A program made the position numbers and the translations under genes. From Rhodocollybia butyracea (taxonomy: Eukaryota; Basidiomycota; Agaricomycetes; Agaricales; Omphalotaceae): a stretch of DNA of 64,000 nucleotides. Shown here piece by piece: positions 32,308 through 45,397 of this stretch. The notes under the pieces are model-generated. The model made no database searches. It was not told the DNA's origin and saw only the letters and a program-made list of their open reading frames with translations. Each line of letters starts with the position of its first letter. The first letter of the stretch is position 1. The DNA lies in NCBI GenBank assembly GCA_015501585.1, contig JADNRY010000003.1:1-64000 (forward strand). The letters run 5' to 3'.

Positions 32308-33254
32308 ATGGCATCTCGAGCACCAAGACAGCTTTTTGCTGCGTCTTTACGCGCCTCTGCGCGCTCCTCAAGATCCAAGATATATTCTGCCTCTCGTCGT
32401 GCCATGAGCTCAACCGGTGAAGCAGCAAAGAAGGGTTCTGATACACCATGGATGGTTAGCGTGTCTTCAGATTGATCAAATAATTACAGCTTATCTTTGT
32501 GTTTAGATTGGTTCAGCCCTTATTTTCGGACCTGCTGTAAGTAACCAACTGGAAACTAGTTTATTTGCCGGTGGTTAACGAGGTCCTACGTGTTCTGCCA
32601 ACCAGTTCCTTTACCTGGTTTCGCCCGCCGGCAAAAAGCTTGCTTCACATGATTCTCACCACGACAAACATGAAGAACACGGAGAGCACGGTCATGCGAA
32701 GGAACCTATGCCAATGAAGGATGATGAGGGTACCGAGGCTGACGTAGCAGAAAGTGTACAAAAGGCGGAGGTACTTATCGGATGCCTTTTGCTACTTTGA
32801 TTTGTACTAACAGTGGGTACACTATTTCCTAGGCTGAGGACGCCCCAAAGGCTGATTCTGTGAGCTCTCCCGCCGAATGTTGCTATAACCCAGTTTATCA
32901 TACTTACATACTCCAAGGCAGATACCACGGAGGAAAAGACTGAAGCCGCCGTATGTGCTCTCCCTGTCCATTTATGTGCTTGTTCATTAAACGTTATATA
33001 CACTAGCCTGCCGAGTCTCAGGCCAAGAATGAGCCTGAGCCTGTAGTACCCAAGGATCCTGCCGGAACAAAAGGCGACGATGGCCCAACTGAACAGGGTC
33101 AAGTTCGAGAAGCTGCTGCTGCAAGTCGTCCTTCTGTGAATGCCAAAGTGGTCGCTGACTCGAACTTTAGGAACCTAAACCAGAGTCACCAAAGAGCGTT
33201 GATGAAAAGGTTGAAGGCGAGAAGAAAGAAGAGAAGAGCGAAGAGAGCTCGTAA
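32308..33254 (+). CDS. Small membrane-anchored acidic protein, probably mitochondrial
   Basis: ATG at 32308 (MASRAPRQLFAASLRASARS). The first 45 residues are rich in Arg, Ser and Ala with no acids, as in mitochondrial targeting peptides. A single hydrophobic segment follows (IGSALIFGPAFLYLV, split by two short introns), then a His-rich (HDSHHDKHEEHGEHGH) and a strongly Glu/Lys/Pro-rich tail. About seven exons, several of only 27-36 nt. The last acceptor is probably AACCAG near 33184, which gives SPKSVDEKVEGEKKEEKSEE and the TAA at 33252-33254. I do not recognise the family. Location is inferred from the N-terminus. Confidence 0.7.
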
Positions 33255-33455
33255 CCTTCTGTATCATAGTGCATGTCTTTTCATAGGCCGTGCCTGCTAT
33301 AATAAGAATACTTTGTGCTCAAACCAACTCCCAGCTGTTGGTTCAAGTTTGCGACTACTAATTTATGACGCATCATCAACACGTGTCAGCAATCATTCTC
33401 AAAATTGCTCATCTACCACTTTGAACTTTACTACATTTCTCGATATAAACACACC

Positions 33456-34715
33456 ATGTCCGCGATCTCATCCGACGGCAAGATACTCTCTGTCGATGGG
33501 AGGGGCGCAAAATACAACACTCGCGAAGACATCGCCCCGATATTAGACGGAATCGATCCAACAAAGATCCATGAAGTCCACTTTGGTGGCAATACCATAG
33601 GTGTAGACGCGTCGTTGGCTATCGCAGAGTTCCTTCAAAAAGCCTCAAATATCAAGGTGCACATCTATCATTCTTTCCAAAATCTCCATAATCTGAAAAA
33701 ACTTTACATCTAGATCGCCGACTTTGCAGACATCTTCACCGGGCGACTCATCTCAGAGATCCCGCAGGCGCTGACCGCCATCTGCGATGCCCTGAAAGAC
33801 AAAACCTCCCTCGTCGAAATCAACCTCAGCGATAACGCCTTCGGTGGGCGCTCAGTAGACCCCATGGTTCCATTCCTTATCAAAAACCGCAGCTTCCAAG
33901 TGCTAAAGCTGAACAACAACGGTCTCGGGCCCGCAGGAGGACAGGTGCTTGCAGGCGCACTCTTGGAGTCTGCAACGCTTAGTAAAAAAGAAGGAACCCC
34001 ATCTAATCTGCGTACATTCATCTGTGGGCGTAATCGCCTCGAGAATGGTTCCGCCTCTGCCTGGGCTGAGGCATTCGCGGCTCACGGAGGCCTCGTTGAG
34101 GTGCGCATGCCGCAGAACGGTATCCGCATGGATGGGATAATAGCGCTTGCTAAGGGATTAGCGAAGAACCCGAAATTGCAGTACATCGATTTGCAGGATA
34201 ACACGTTCGGAGAGGAAGGTGCAAAAGCCTGGGCAAACTCTATGCGAGCGTGGCCGGATCTGCAAACCCTGAACCTATCCGATTGCTTCCTTTCCGCAAA
34301 CGGAGAGGTGCCGAAGTTGATTAGCACCCTCGCGGAAGGGTCGAATCCGAAGCTGCAGTCGCTACAGCTGCAGAACAACAATCTCGAAGGGGATACGGCG
34401 CAGCTTCTTGCGGAGAACATTATGGAGAATATGCGTGGGTTAAAGTCGTTGGAGCTGCAGGAGAACGATTTTGAGGAGGATGATGAGAATTTGGAGGCTT
34501 TGCGGGTTAGCTTGAAGCAGAGGGGAGGGAAGTTGTTTGTCACGGATGAAGACGAGGATGAAGACGAGGAGGAGGAGAAAGAGAAGGAGGAACGTGCAGA
34601 GAAGGAGGCGGAACTCGAGATGGATCTGGAGGAGAAGGCGTTCAAGGGAAAGACCGAAAAGAACGAAGCAGACGAGCTCGCCGATCTTATGTCGAATGTT
34701 AAGATTCAGTCATGA
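33456..34715 (+). CDS. RNA1: Ran GTPase-activating protein 1 (RanGAP1/Rna1)
   Basis: ATG at 33456 (MSAISSDGKILSVDGRG). One intron, 33657-33713, then one long exon to 34713-34715. The product is about 400 residues: leucine-rich repeats (INLSDNAFGGRSVDPMVPFL; LKLNNNGLGPAGGQVL; LRTFICGRNRLENGS; VRMPQNGIRMDGI; YIDLQDNTFGEEGA; LQLQNNNLEGD) and a highly acidic C-terminus (DEDEDEDEEEEKEKEE). GRNRLENGS carries the Arg that is the key catalytic-loop residue in Rna1. It stimulates GTP hydrolysis by Ran on the cytoplasmic side, driving nuclear transport. The length and order match fungal Rna1. It converges with the gene on the minus strand at 34966. Confidence 0.95.
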
Positions 34716-34965
34716 TGGATTTTCGGTTCGTCCTGTATACCTGGCCGTCTTTAATTTGGAAGTACATCTTAGAACAAGCGTTTGGTTATATCTAGGCATT
34801 GACAATACATACCACATCCTTCATTTTCTTTCGCTGGAGCCACATACCTTCGGTAAGCTATGTCAGTCATGCTCTTTCGTCAAGACATCAGATATACGAT
34901 ACGCACAACTACATTTCCTTTTCGTCCTATCATAATTTAGATACTAAGACGTACATACATACATA

Positions 34966-36154
34966 TTACACCTTACGAACTATCCATCGACCCGCTATGT
35001 TTTCCTTTGGGCGGATATGGCCCTCCACTTCCTTCTGCTCAAGCCAATTATCAAGTGATATTCCAGAATCGTCTTCTGAATCAGCTGTGTTCAAGAAAAG
35101 CGACCGTATCAACCAGTCCCTTGTTCCAGAATCTGCATTGCAAGACAGCTCTCTATACGATGAACGTATAATGCTCCAAACAGAATCGCGAACTCGGGCA
35201 CGCAGGAGTTGGACAGCGTGATATAGCGCTTTACGCGCAAGTTCGCGGTTGGGAGTCTGATTGGAAGAGGATATTGACAGTGCACCGAGTCCATCTGATA
35301 GTGACTCGGGTGTGGAGTCTTCCAATATCGAAGCGAATGAGGAGCGTCGCGTTAATTTCTCGAATTTGGAAAAGTTGCGAGTCGAGAGAGACGAGGAGAT
35401 ATTGGTGATCCAGTTGTATGTTTTGGATGATGTCTGAAAGAAAGACTTTGAGATGGGGTAGAGCGATTGTCGGTACAAAGTTTGGGAGGGATAGCTGAGG
35501 ATGAGTTGATTTAGGAGCACGGCGAGGATTGCATTTACGGAGCTAGATTGAAAGGTAGAAGGGTGTGTTACAAAATGTGGTAGGATAGAACCGAGTTGTC
35601 TGGGGCTGTTGAAGAGTGTTGCGAGGTATAACGAACTTTCGTTTACTGGATGCGATGATTACTAGAGAAGATAAAGAGAAGAGATCTAGAATCTCTCACC
35701 TTCGGTAGAAAAGCTGTCATTTCTCTTGGAAGAAACTATTCCTTCTCTCAGCTTTCCTAGAACATAAATTCAGAGTTGGTATCGTACTGGTACTATCTAT
35801 TGATACTCACGAAACAGAATCAACAGATTTTCTTCAAGTTCTCGAGTAGGATGTTTCCAATAGGATTCCAACTACATAAGCCGAGTGGTTCAACATCTCC
35901 AAGAAACCGAGATAGCTATAGATTCATCCACCTTGTTCTGGATAAAATCACGATATTCTTCCTGTGTTTTCAAGTCCTTTAATCTGTAAAACTAGGATGT
36001 GTATTCACAGATCGCATGTCTTGCGAGTTTTAACTCGAAATACTCACGCATCGCCGTCCTTTTCGAGCCCGCTGGATCTACTGACAGAGGCAATGTTTTC
36101 GAGACGCCGATTCGAGTTTCCTCGGCTATGTCCTCGAAAACGTTGGCCTCTCAT
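34966..36154 (-). CDS. Conserved hypothetical protein, about 320 residues
   Basis: ATG at 36154 (MRGQRFRGHSRGNSNRRLEN). Exons follow with clean GT-AG junctions: GLEKDGDA | LKDLKTQEEYRDFIQNK | LESYWKHPTRELEENLLIL | RKLREGIVSSKRND | VNESSLYLATLFNSPRQLG and on to RWIVRKV at 34966. The protein looks mainly helical with a Ser-rich middle. No motif I recognise. The small introns and unbroken junctions argue for a functional gene. It is divergent from the DUF3605 gene, their starts being about 80 bp apart. Confidence 0.75.
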
Positions 36155-36229
36155 AACAGTCAAAAGCAAGTGTGCATCGGCCCGAGCGGCGTGGCGCAGC
36201 TTTTCTTTCTACGTCCGCCAGCGAATTCA

Positions 36230-37290
36230 ATGACTGTAGATCTTAGTCCTGCCTCTGTGCCCCTTGGAGCCGGGACACCAACAAGGTAAGAGCACGGATT
36301 GGTATTCGAAAAAGTAAGAGTAAGCGGACTAACGACAGGAAACGCTAGGGACGAGCTGCTGGTTCACTATCCCGCGAAATTCACTTGGGATCAGCTCAAG
36401 ACTTTTGTAAACTCTGGGCAAGTCAGCGCTCTTCAAAGAAAAGCTTGTTCAACTAAAGCGAAAGCTGTTCAGCGATCTTGGTCTTTTGAAGCGCGACAAA
36501 AAGCTTCAGCAAAGATATAATGTTTGGGCTGTCGGTATCAAACAGGAATATGGATCGATGGGTAAGTCCAAGAGGAAAGTTCTGGTATCTGTATTTTGCT
36601 CATGGTATACAGTTTCCTATCTGTTGAATCATCGCCTCCAATGGGGTAAACTAGACACTCTCTCACTGCTCCCTTCTTCCTTCAGTTTTGACATCGAGGA
36701 AAGCCGGGGCGACGATGTTCCCCCGCCTTATTTTACTGCCGATACCCCCTACAAGTACATTAGCATTATTCAAAACGATTGGCCCTACTCCGGTATTTCA
36801 CCTTTATCTCTTTCAACTGGTGTCAAACCAATGTTCATCTCTGTCACAGTCCCTCCTGAGATAGAGCATACGCTCATCTGGACCAAGGTTCCTATTTTCC
36901 ATCCAGATATCATTCCTGCCTCTATCACCCCGAGGATAGAGCAAGATGGACTGTGGGGTTTTACTGGAAATACTTCACCTCCACCTTCTCCTTCTAATCT
37001 TCCTTCCTGCCTTCCAGCTCTGGCGGAATGGGGAATCACGAAAGAAAAGATGATTGTGTCCCAAAAAGGAACGGAGGATGAGGAGGCTCTTGTGCGTCAA
37101 GTAGGGAGCTATGTAGATGGATATATTAGACGTAGATGGAAAGAAGACCAGTGGGAGACGGCTTGGTTTGTGAATCCTCCAGTGAGTATCCAAGTCACTA
37201 TCACTGGAAGCGGTTCTTATGTTACTTTAGCGTTTACAAAGCGTACCCGGCCTGGCACATATCCATGTATTCGCGAAACGAAAATTCTGA
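36230..37290 (+). CDS. DUF3605 family protein (GIG1-like)
   Basis: The conserved DUF3605 blocks are present in order: LVHYPAKFTWDQLKTFVNSG, LGLLKRDKKLQQRYNVWAVG, YLLNHRLQWGKLDT, YISIIQNDWPYSVPPEIEH, LIWTKVPIFHP, DGLWGFTGNTSPPPSPS, CLPALAEWGITKEKMIVSQK, QWETAWFVNPPRLQSVPGLA, HIHVFAK, stop at 37288-37290. Introns: 36418-36472 starts with GC (GCAAGT...CAG), one near 36560-36609, one near 36785-36850, and 37183-37229. The 5' end is uncertain: an ATG at 36230 (MTVDLSPASVPLGAG) fits if the first intron is very short. The family includes Candida GIG1, a GlcNAc-induced gene; the molecular role is unknown. Confidence 0.85.
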
Positions 37291-37527
37291 GTCAAGATGA
37301 GGGAAACTGGACTTTATTTGAGCTAGGAATATGGACTTTTTTTTTAGTAGATAGATGCGTATCTGAATAGTAGAATTTCTCAAACTATAGAAGGCGGAAG
37401 AAGCCGAGACTCCAATTAGCGCCCAAACACCTCTTGGACCCGAACGTCCATATCCACAACAAGGTTTCAACTATTTCTCTCCTCTTCATCGTGCGGTGCT
37501 CCGTGAAACCATAATATCTACCCGGGA

Positions 37528-39983
<2,456 letters not shown>

Positions 39984-40459
39984 TTTCGGGGTTGTTAGGA
40001 CGTAGAAAAGTAATTTAAAATAAAAGACAAATTCAAAGATGTATTTTCTGCTGTTTCGAAGAGGCTTCAAAGTTCAACCTAGTGTGCTTCCGTTGACAAC
40101 ACCCGGTCGACCACTGACCAAGGTCCGTATTCTGGCCTATTCTAGCTGTACTAAGCTAAGCTTATAGGCTTATATTAAGTTGCAACCAAGAGTGAAATTT
40201 TGAAAGTACCGTGATACGATCGGGTGATCCCATATAAAAGCACGATCGAAATCAAAATTTAGCAAACATTTCTTGTCTTCCAGCTCCCTGCACCTTTCTC
40301 TCTCTCTCTTTCTCATTCTTTTCACCGAGCAGCGTGCGTCCGCCCACTGGAGTCTTTGTTGTCGTTGTACTAACTAACGTGCTCTCTTTTAGGCTCTTTC
40401 AGTTTGCAGTCTTGATCACCGACAATTTTATCCCTACATCCTTAGTTTTTCATTTCGAA
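39984..40459. promoter_or_regulatory. Intergenic region with a pyrimidine-rich promoter tract
   Basis: A CT-rich run TTTCTCTCTCTCTCTTTCTC lies near 40295-40320, upstream of the cupredoxin gene. Such tracts are common just upstream of transcription starts in fungi. A TATAAAA-like word (CATATAAAAGC) occurs near 40232. No function was tested. Confidence 0.5.
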
Positions 40460-41514
40460 ATGCGTTTCTTTGCTGTTTTCGCCGCTCTTGTGTCAGCTGC
40501 CGCTGCCGAAACTTTCACCGTCGTTGTAGGAGGCAATGGGACCCTTGCTTACAACCCTTCATCGTTCGTCGAAGTACTTTTCAAAGCCAGGTTGCCCGCT
40601 AAATTCAATTGTCCTTTTAGAGTCAACGTAAGCAATGGGGATATCGTTCAGTTCCAATTGTGCGTTCTCAATGCTTCTTATCTATGCTTGATCTCACACG
40701 TCTTTTAAAAGTGTTTCCAAAAATCATGTACGCTTTTGTGTTATCCGGAATGATCCAAAGTTTGACATGTTGCCCCCTTCAGACTGTTACCCAATCTACT
40801 TTCGCTGCGCCTTGTACCGCTATGTGAGATTTGCCCAACTTTTCTCAACAGAGCAACGTTTACAATATTTTTCAGGGCTTCTGGAGTCGATTCGGGCTTT
40901 CAGGCCGTTCCTGCTAACTCTACGGAATTCCCGTCTGGAGCTTCGCTGTGACGAATAATAGTGCTGTATGTTGACTAAACCTCACCCTGCTTTTGAATCC
41001 TTCTAATCTCAAGTATTCAGCCTCTTTGGTTCTACTGTCGACAAACAGGGTATGTATCAATGTCATTTGTACGGTGAAAGAGGATACTAAGTGGTATTGT
41101 TTTTTAGACATTGCTCGAATAGCGGAATGGTATAGTATTTAGCACACTGTCACTGCCTGTCTATTAACTCTCTTCCTATAGGTTTTCGCTATCAATCCGA
41201 CTGCTGCTAAGAGCTTCGCAGATTTCCAAGCTGCAGCTTTGGCCACAGGGAACTCCTCATCTACAGGGAACTCATCTGCAGGGAGCTCGTCTACAGGGAG
41301 CTCTACGTCCGCCAATGCCGCTCCCTCCGCAGGATCGGCTGGCTCGTCGGCCTCAAACCCAGCAGCGAGTGCTGCGAGTGCTGCTTCTGCAGCACCGTCT
41401 GCTTCCCAGTCTGCTGTAGGGGCGGCCAGTGGTTCTAACGGAGCATCTTCTTTGACGATGAGTGCAACTGGGTTGGTGACTGCTGTCGGTATCGCTGTTG
41501 GATTTATGTTGTAG
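40460..41514 (+). CDS. Secreted cupredoxin-like, serine-rich GPI-type protein
   Basis: ATG at 40460. Signal peptide MRFFAVFAALVSAAAAETF with a likely cut after AAA/A. Then FTVVVGGNGTLAYNPSSF, VNVSNGDIVQFQ, TQSTFAAPCT, SGFQAVPANSTEFPSWSFAV and PLWFYCRQ/GHCSNSGMVFAINP, the order of a cupredoxin fold with the Cys and His of the usual copper site region. The tail is Ser/Ala/Gly-rich (GNSSSTGNSSAGSSSTGSS) and ends in a hydrophobic segment (ATGLVTAVGIAVGFML), as in GPI-anchored proteins. Five or more introns. Proteins of this type are abundant extracellular serine-rich proteins of mushrooms; the role is unclear. Confidence 0.82.
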
Positions 41515-41789
41515 TCTTGCCTTCATGAACGCTTTTCTTTCTTCTTTTGGTCAGGGCACTTTATGCAAAGGACTAATAATACCTGGATGTATTACTAAAC
41601 TTCATCTACTTACATGGATAGTATGTAGGCATTGCTAGTTCAATGATTTCTTGGATGTTTCGAAGCTTGAAGAATCAAGATGACCGAATTGTTTTTTACT
41701 GGCTCTCCAAGCCCGAGATTTCACCTGTTCCAGGAGGACATATGTATGTGAGCCAAAAACGCTTTATTACCTTAGTGTACTACCGTCTT

Positions 41790-41905
41790 GTAGTATGTGG
41801 TCCAATCCCACTGCAGAAGCTCTAACGTTACTCGTTGCAGGTTCGGACACAACCTCGAACACAGTTTATGCAATCATCTATCTGGCAAATAGTCTAAACT
41901 TTCAG
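41790..41905 (+). pseudogene. Cytochrome P450 I-helix fragment
   Basis: The frame gives AEALTLLVAGSDTTSNTVYA, the I-helix with the AGxDTT oxygen-activation motif. Nothing P450-like precedes or follows at length. It lies directly upstream of FAD3, at the border of the unique core. Confidence 0.7.
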
Positions 41906-41942
41906 TATTCTAGGGACAGTTGGTCATGAGTGCATGAGCAGA

Positions 41943-42602
41943 AACCAAATACTGATTATTGGATGAAGCCTCTGAGTGCGGTAAGAGCGAGATACGGGCC
42001 ACGACGTTTTGGTCCAATGTTTCGTCTGTAAAGAGGGAGGGTGTTTACTCGGGAGTCGCCGAGCAACTGTCTGGAGGAAAGCTCAAGGTTTTCAATACGT
42101 TTGGCCTGGCAGTATGGATGACCCATTTTGGCATGATGGGGCCCAGTACTCAGTCACGATCCATTAAGCCGCCTAAGGACGTCTATAGAACTGGTGTTAC
42201 AGCGAATATCGCCAGGTCACTTACCGAGAACTGGTATCCCGTTTGAAATCCCTCTTTGAGCATAATGATATGGTGGCTAACGAGGCCGCTTTTTGGAAGA
42301 TCACCTGCTCGAGCCCGACCCGAATGGCCAAACAGGGAGACGCCGCGCACTTGATGACGCCTGCTGGTGGTATTGGTACCAATACAGCTGTGAGAGACTC
42401 TGCGCTGCCCGGCAGGCTTCTCGCTGAAGCAGGTGGATTTAGTGACGGGGTGACGGCTGCTTATGAGAAGGAGATGAGGGTATATGCTAGCGAGGCAGTC
42501 CAACTTAGCTACGGGTTGGCGACATCCCAGTTCGGTGTTTTCATCAACGAGAACACGCCTACCATTTGGAGGGGACAAAGACCAGTCTACAATATATATA
42601 TA
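41943..42602 (+). pseudogene. FAD3: FAD-dependent monooxygenase C-terminal fragment
   Basis: Plus-strand copy of the last half of FAD1. A decayed first part contains YSGVAEQLSGGKLKVF. After ENWYPV the frame stops at the same CCCG site as in FAD1, then continues shifted: KSLFEHNDMVANEAAFWKIT, GDAAHLMTPAGGIGTNTAVR, DGVTAAYEKEMRVYASEAVQ, TPTIWRGQRPV. The N-terminal FAD-binding motif is absent. The peroxin A gene follows 80 bp later, the same order as FAD2-peroxin B. Confidence 0.85.
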
Positions 42603-42682
42603 AGGAATCTCCAGAGTTTGTCACTTTCTGCTCGTTAGCGCCCAAGGAAACGAAATGACGTCATTCGATTTACTGACCTTTG

Positions 42683-44767
42683 ATGGCAACTCTCGACTAC
42701 ATTTCTGTTCCTTCCTGTGCTTCCCGTCTGCAGAACCAGCGACGGCCTTCTACTCCAGAAAATTTTCGCCATGAAACAAATGATGTCCGACCTGCACCAA
42801 AACTTCGTATCAGCCTGCCTCATCCACCTCCAGATTCTTTACAAGGCCCAACTTCTCCGCTGAAAAGCTTTGCAGCGAACTCTGCGTTCAATCTACTTCC
42901 CCAAGTTCTACTTTCTTCTTCTTTACCTTTAGGCTCCATCCCAGCAGACTCGGCGAATCCAAAAAGATTCAGGAACATTCACCAAGAGCCTGTTGCCCTT
43001 CTTTCGGTAAGCAACGGACAGGAGAGTCGAATTAAATCTAATTTTTATTCAGAATAAAGACCCACTCTCAATCCAAGTAACATCTCTGAACTTTAAGCGA
43101 TTCGTCGAACGTGTGGGTCCTGTCTTTTGGCTGCAAGACCGAATAGAGGAAATCGTATGCTGGAGAAAAGGGTGGAAAGTGACTGGGACATGGCTGGCTG
43201 CATATGGCTTTTTATGTTAGCTTTTCTCTCTCGGTTTTTGTAAGAGTTTTGTGCTGAAATTTGTTGCAGGCTATTTCCCAAGACTTGTATTCATACTTCC
43301 GAATCTCATACTGGTTGCAGTAATCCTCGCAAGTGTATATCGTCCCGCATATAAGCCAGCACCTCCATCGGTAACATTCTCACACCCGCAGCATACTGGA
43401 CAATCACAGGAGGCATCTACAACTGAATCCCCGCTACCTGCACCTGTTGCAGAAGACAGTGTTGACTGGCAAGCTAACATCCAAGCCATTCAAAATCTAA
43501 TGGGTTTCTAGTACGTTCTACATTTTTAGATCTTGTTTGTTTTCTTCTAACGTGCTTCAAGTGCGGATCTTCATATTGCTATAACTCCTTACCTTGTCCA
43601 TCTCTCCCTTTCACCGAACAACCCACAAGTCTCCAAACCTGGTCCCAAGTCACTGTACACCCTTCCGCTTCTCACCATCCTTATCCTTACGCTACCACCT
43701 TGGGTTTTCCTCGTTACTTCTGCATACTTTCCGACTGGAGTAGTGTGTTTTGTTTGTGGAGCAGCCCCAGTTCTGCTTCTAAATCCCCAAGTACTTTGGT
43801 GGTGTTCTGAAGTTTACAAATTATACACATATCTTCATTCCTCCATCGCCTTTCCCATTCCTCCCACAATCCGATCACTTTCCTCTCGCTTTTTTGGTCT
43901 GTCGATTCCATCCCAGCTCATAATTGACTCGCATTCCCTTGGGCTCTTTCGGAAACAGCTTAAAATGCGAATACAGAGGATTATCGACGACAATAATCTC
44001 AGCGACCAAGTATGGAATAGCGAGATACGGGAGGTCGAGCTATGGGAAAACGAAAGACTGGATCCTGGAAATCTTCCGTTATCGCCCTCTTCGGGCGTTA
44101 ACACGTCACCAACCCTAGCTTCGAGAATTCTCTCGCCTCCTCCTCCGTACTCCAAACCTGAGGAATCCCCCGAGAGGAAAACTCCGGCGAGACCACCGTT
44201 ACCGCAACACCAACACCAACGATCTCGGAGCACCTTTTTTGGGACGTCGTCATCTGGAGGATGGAGTAAATCTTATCTACAGTCGAATGACAGAGCGGCT
44301 TGGACGAGAGGTCGGGACGGCTGGAGTGGTATCGCTGGATCTGGGAACGATACAGACGGCACTGTAAGGTTCGCCAGATTCCATTTCTTCGTTCAATCCA
44401 CTGCTTGCTAACTAAGTGATGAACAGCAGCAATTTAACGTTTTCCCTTGCTCCAAACTGGGAATTTGTACCGACGGAAGGATGGAGAGCGGATTTGGTGG
44501 GCGATTGGGTGAAGGAGAGTGGGGATGAAGAGAAGGAAGAGGAAAGGGTTGTGCGTTCGGTTTTGGGTGCAGATAAGAGTAGGTTTTCGTGAAAGATCCT
44601 GGCTAAGGCTTATAGATGCCGATTTTTTCTTCTTTTTTTTTTCAGATGGCTGGGTATATTCGAATGATGTGTGGCTCGTCCCTGCAGACCATGCATACTC
44701 TGGAGCTGTGACGCGAAGAAGACGATGGGTGAGGAGAATATGGTACCATTCAAGTGCGGATACTTGA
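42683..44767 (+). CDS. Peroxin A: dysferlin-domain membrane peroxin (Pex23/24/30 type)
   Basis: ATG at 42683 (MATLDYISVPSCASRLQ). The first exon is Pro-rich and ends before GTAAGC at about 43009. Then NKDPLSIQVTSLNFKRF, FWLQDRIEEIVCWRKGWK (amphipathic), membrane pairs (YFPRLVFILPNLILVAVILA; LYTLPLLTILILTLPPWVFL; VCFVCGAAPVLLLNP), a DysF N-part (SEIREVELWENERLDPG), a Pro/Ser-rich linker and the DysF C-part DGWVYSNDVWLVPADHAYSG with TRRRRWVRRIW. These proteins sit in the ER and its contacts with peroxisomes and set peroxisome number. The junction near 44365-44428 does not join cleanly by eye, so a late frameshift is possible. It is the most complete of the four copies. Confidence 0.78.
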
Positions 44768-45397
44768 AACAATGGCAGATTCTTTTTTTCCTATTTCGTT
44801 AGTAATGTAAGTCTTTCAGTTGTTTGGATTGCCCAGGTTTGCACTGTATCTACCGGTGAAGGTGGAGTCTCAAGATCTTATCTTTCAAGTGTTCACTGTT
44901 ATGTACATATGTTTCGCCTATTCTTCCCTTAAGCCTATAATATCTTGGCGAATTTGTTGTTTCTTGTGTTGTTTTGTTGTCTATTTCCTATTAGACCGCT
45001 TTTGGATTGGGGATGGATATCACATCGTGTCGATGCCTGCGCAGTGCAGCAGGTTTAGCACTGGTCGCGGTGGCGAGAGTCGCACTGGTCTCGCCACCGT
45101 GCCTCCTCAACGTGTTTTTCTCATTCATTTAGTCACGGCTCCGTTATGTTTCACGCACGTGTTGTGACTTTTCGTTCAAGTTTGATTGATCCAAGATTGT
45201 TGTCTTTGCTTCATCCGGTTAATTCCATTGTCTAAACAAGATTGACCATCGGTCATTCTCCGCCTCATGTTTTTCACCATAAAAGAAGATCATCTCTTTG
45301 ATTCTCTTTCTCTTCAATTCTCTCATCTTCAAAGCTTTCGCCGAACTACCTAGCCGTTTATACTTCGCCACAATCGACTGCAGTGGGATTATCGAGA
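44768..45397. other. Shared 3' flank of peroxin and Y2 upstream region
   Basis: It matches 14536-15251 in inverted orientation, and 24200-24480 in part. The open frame at 44820-45167 is conserved between copies only as DNA and contains no domain. Confidence 0.5.

Noticed and set aside
34082..34645. 187-codon minus-strand frame within RanGAP
   Set aside because: A shadow of the acidic, Ser-coding antisense of the RanGAP tail; poly-Ser and no domain.
44820..45167. 115-codon open frame downstream of peroxin A
   Set aside because: The related sequences at 14.9 and 24.3 kb do not keep the frame, so it is flank or UTR.
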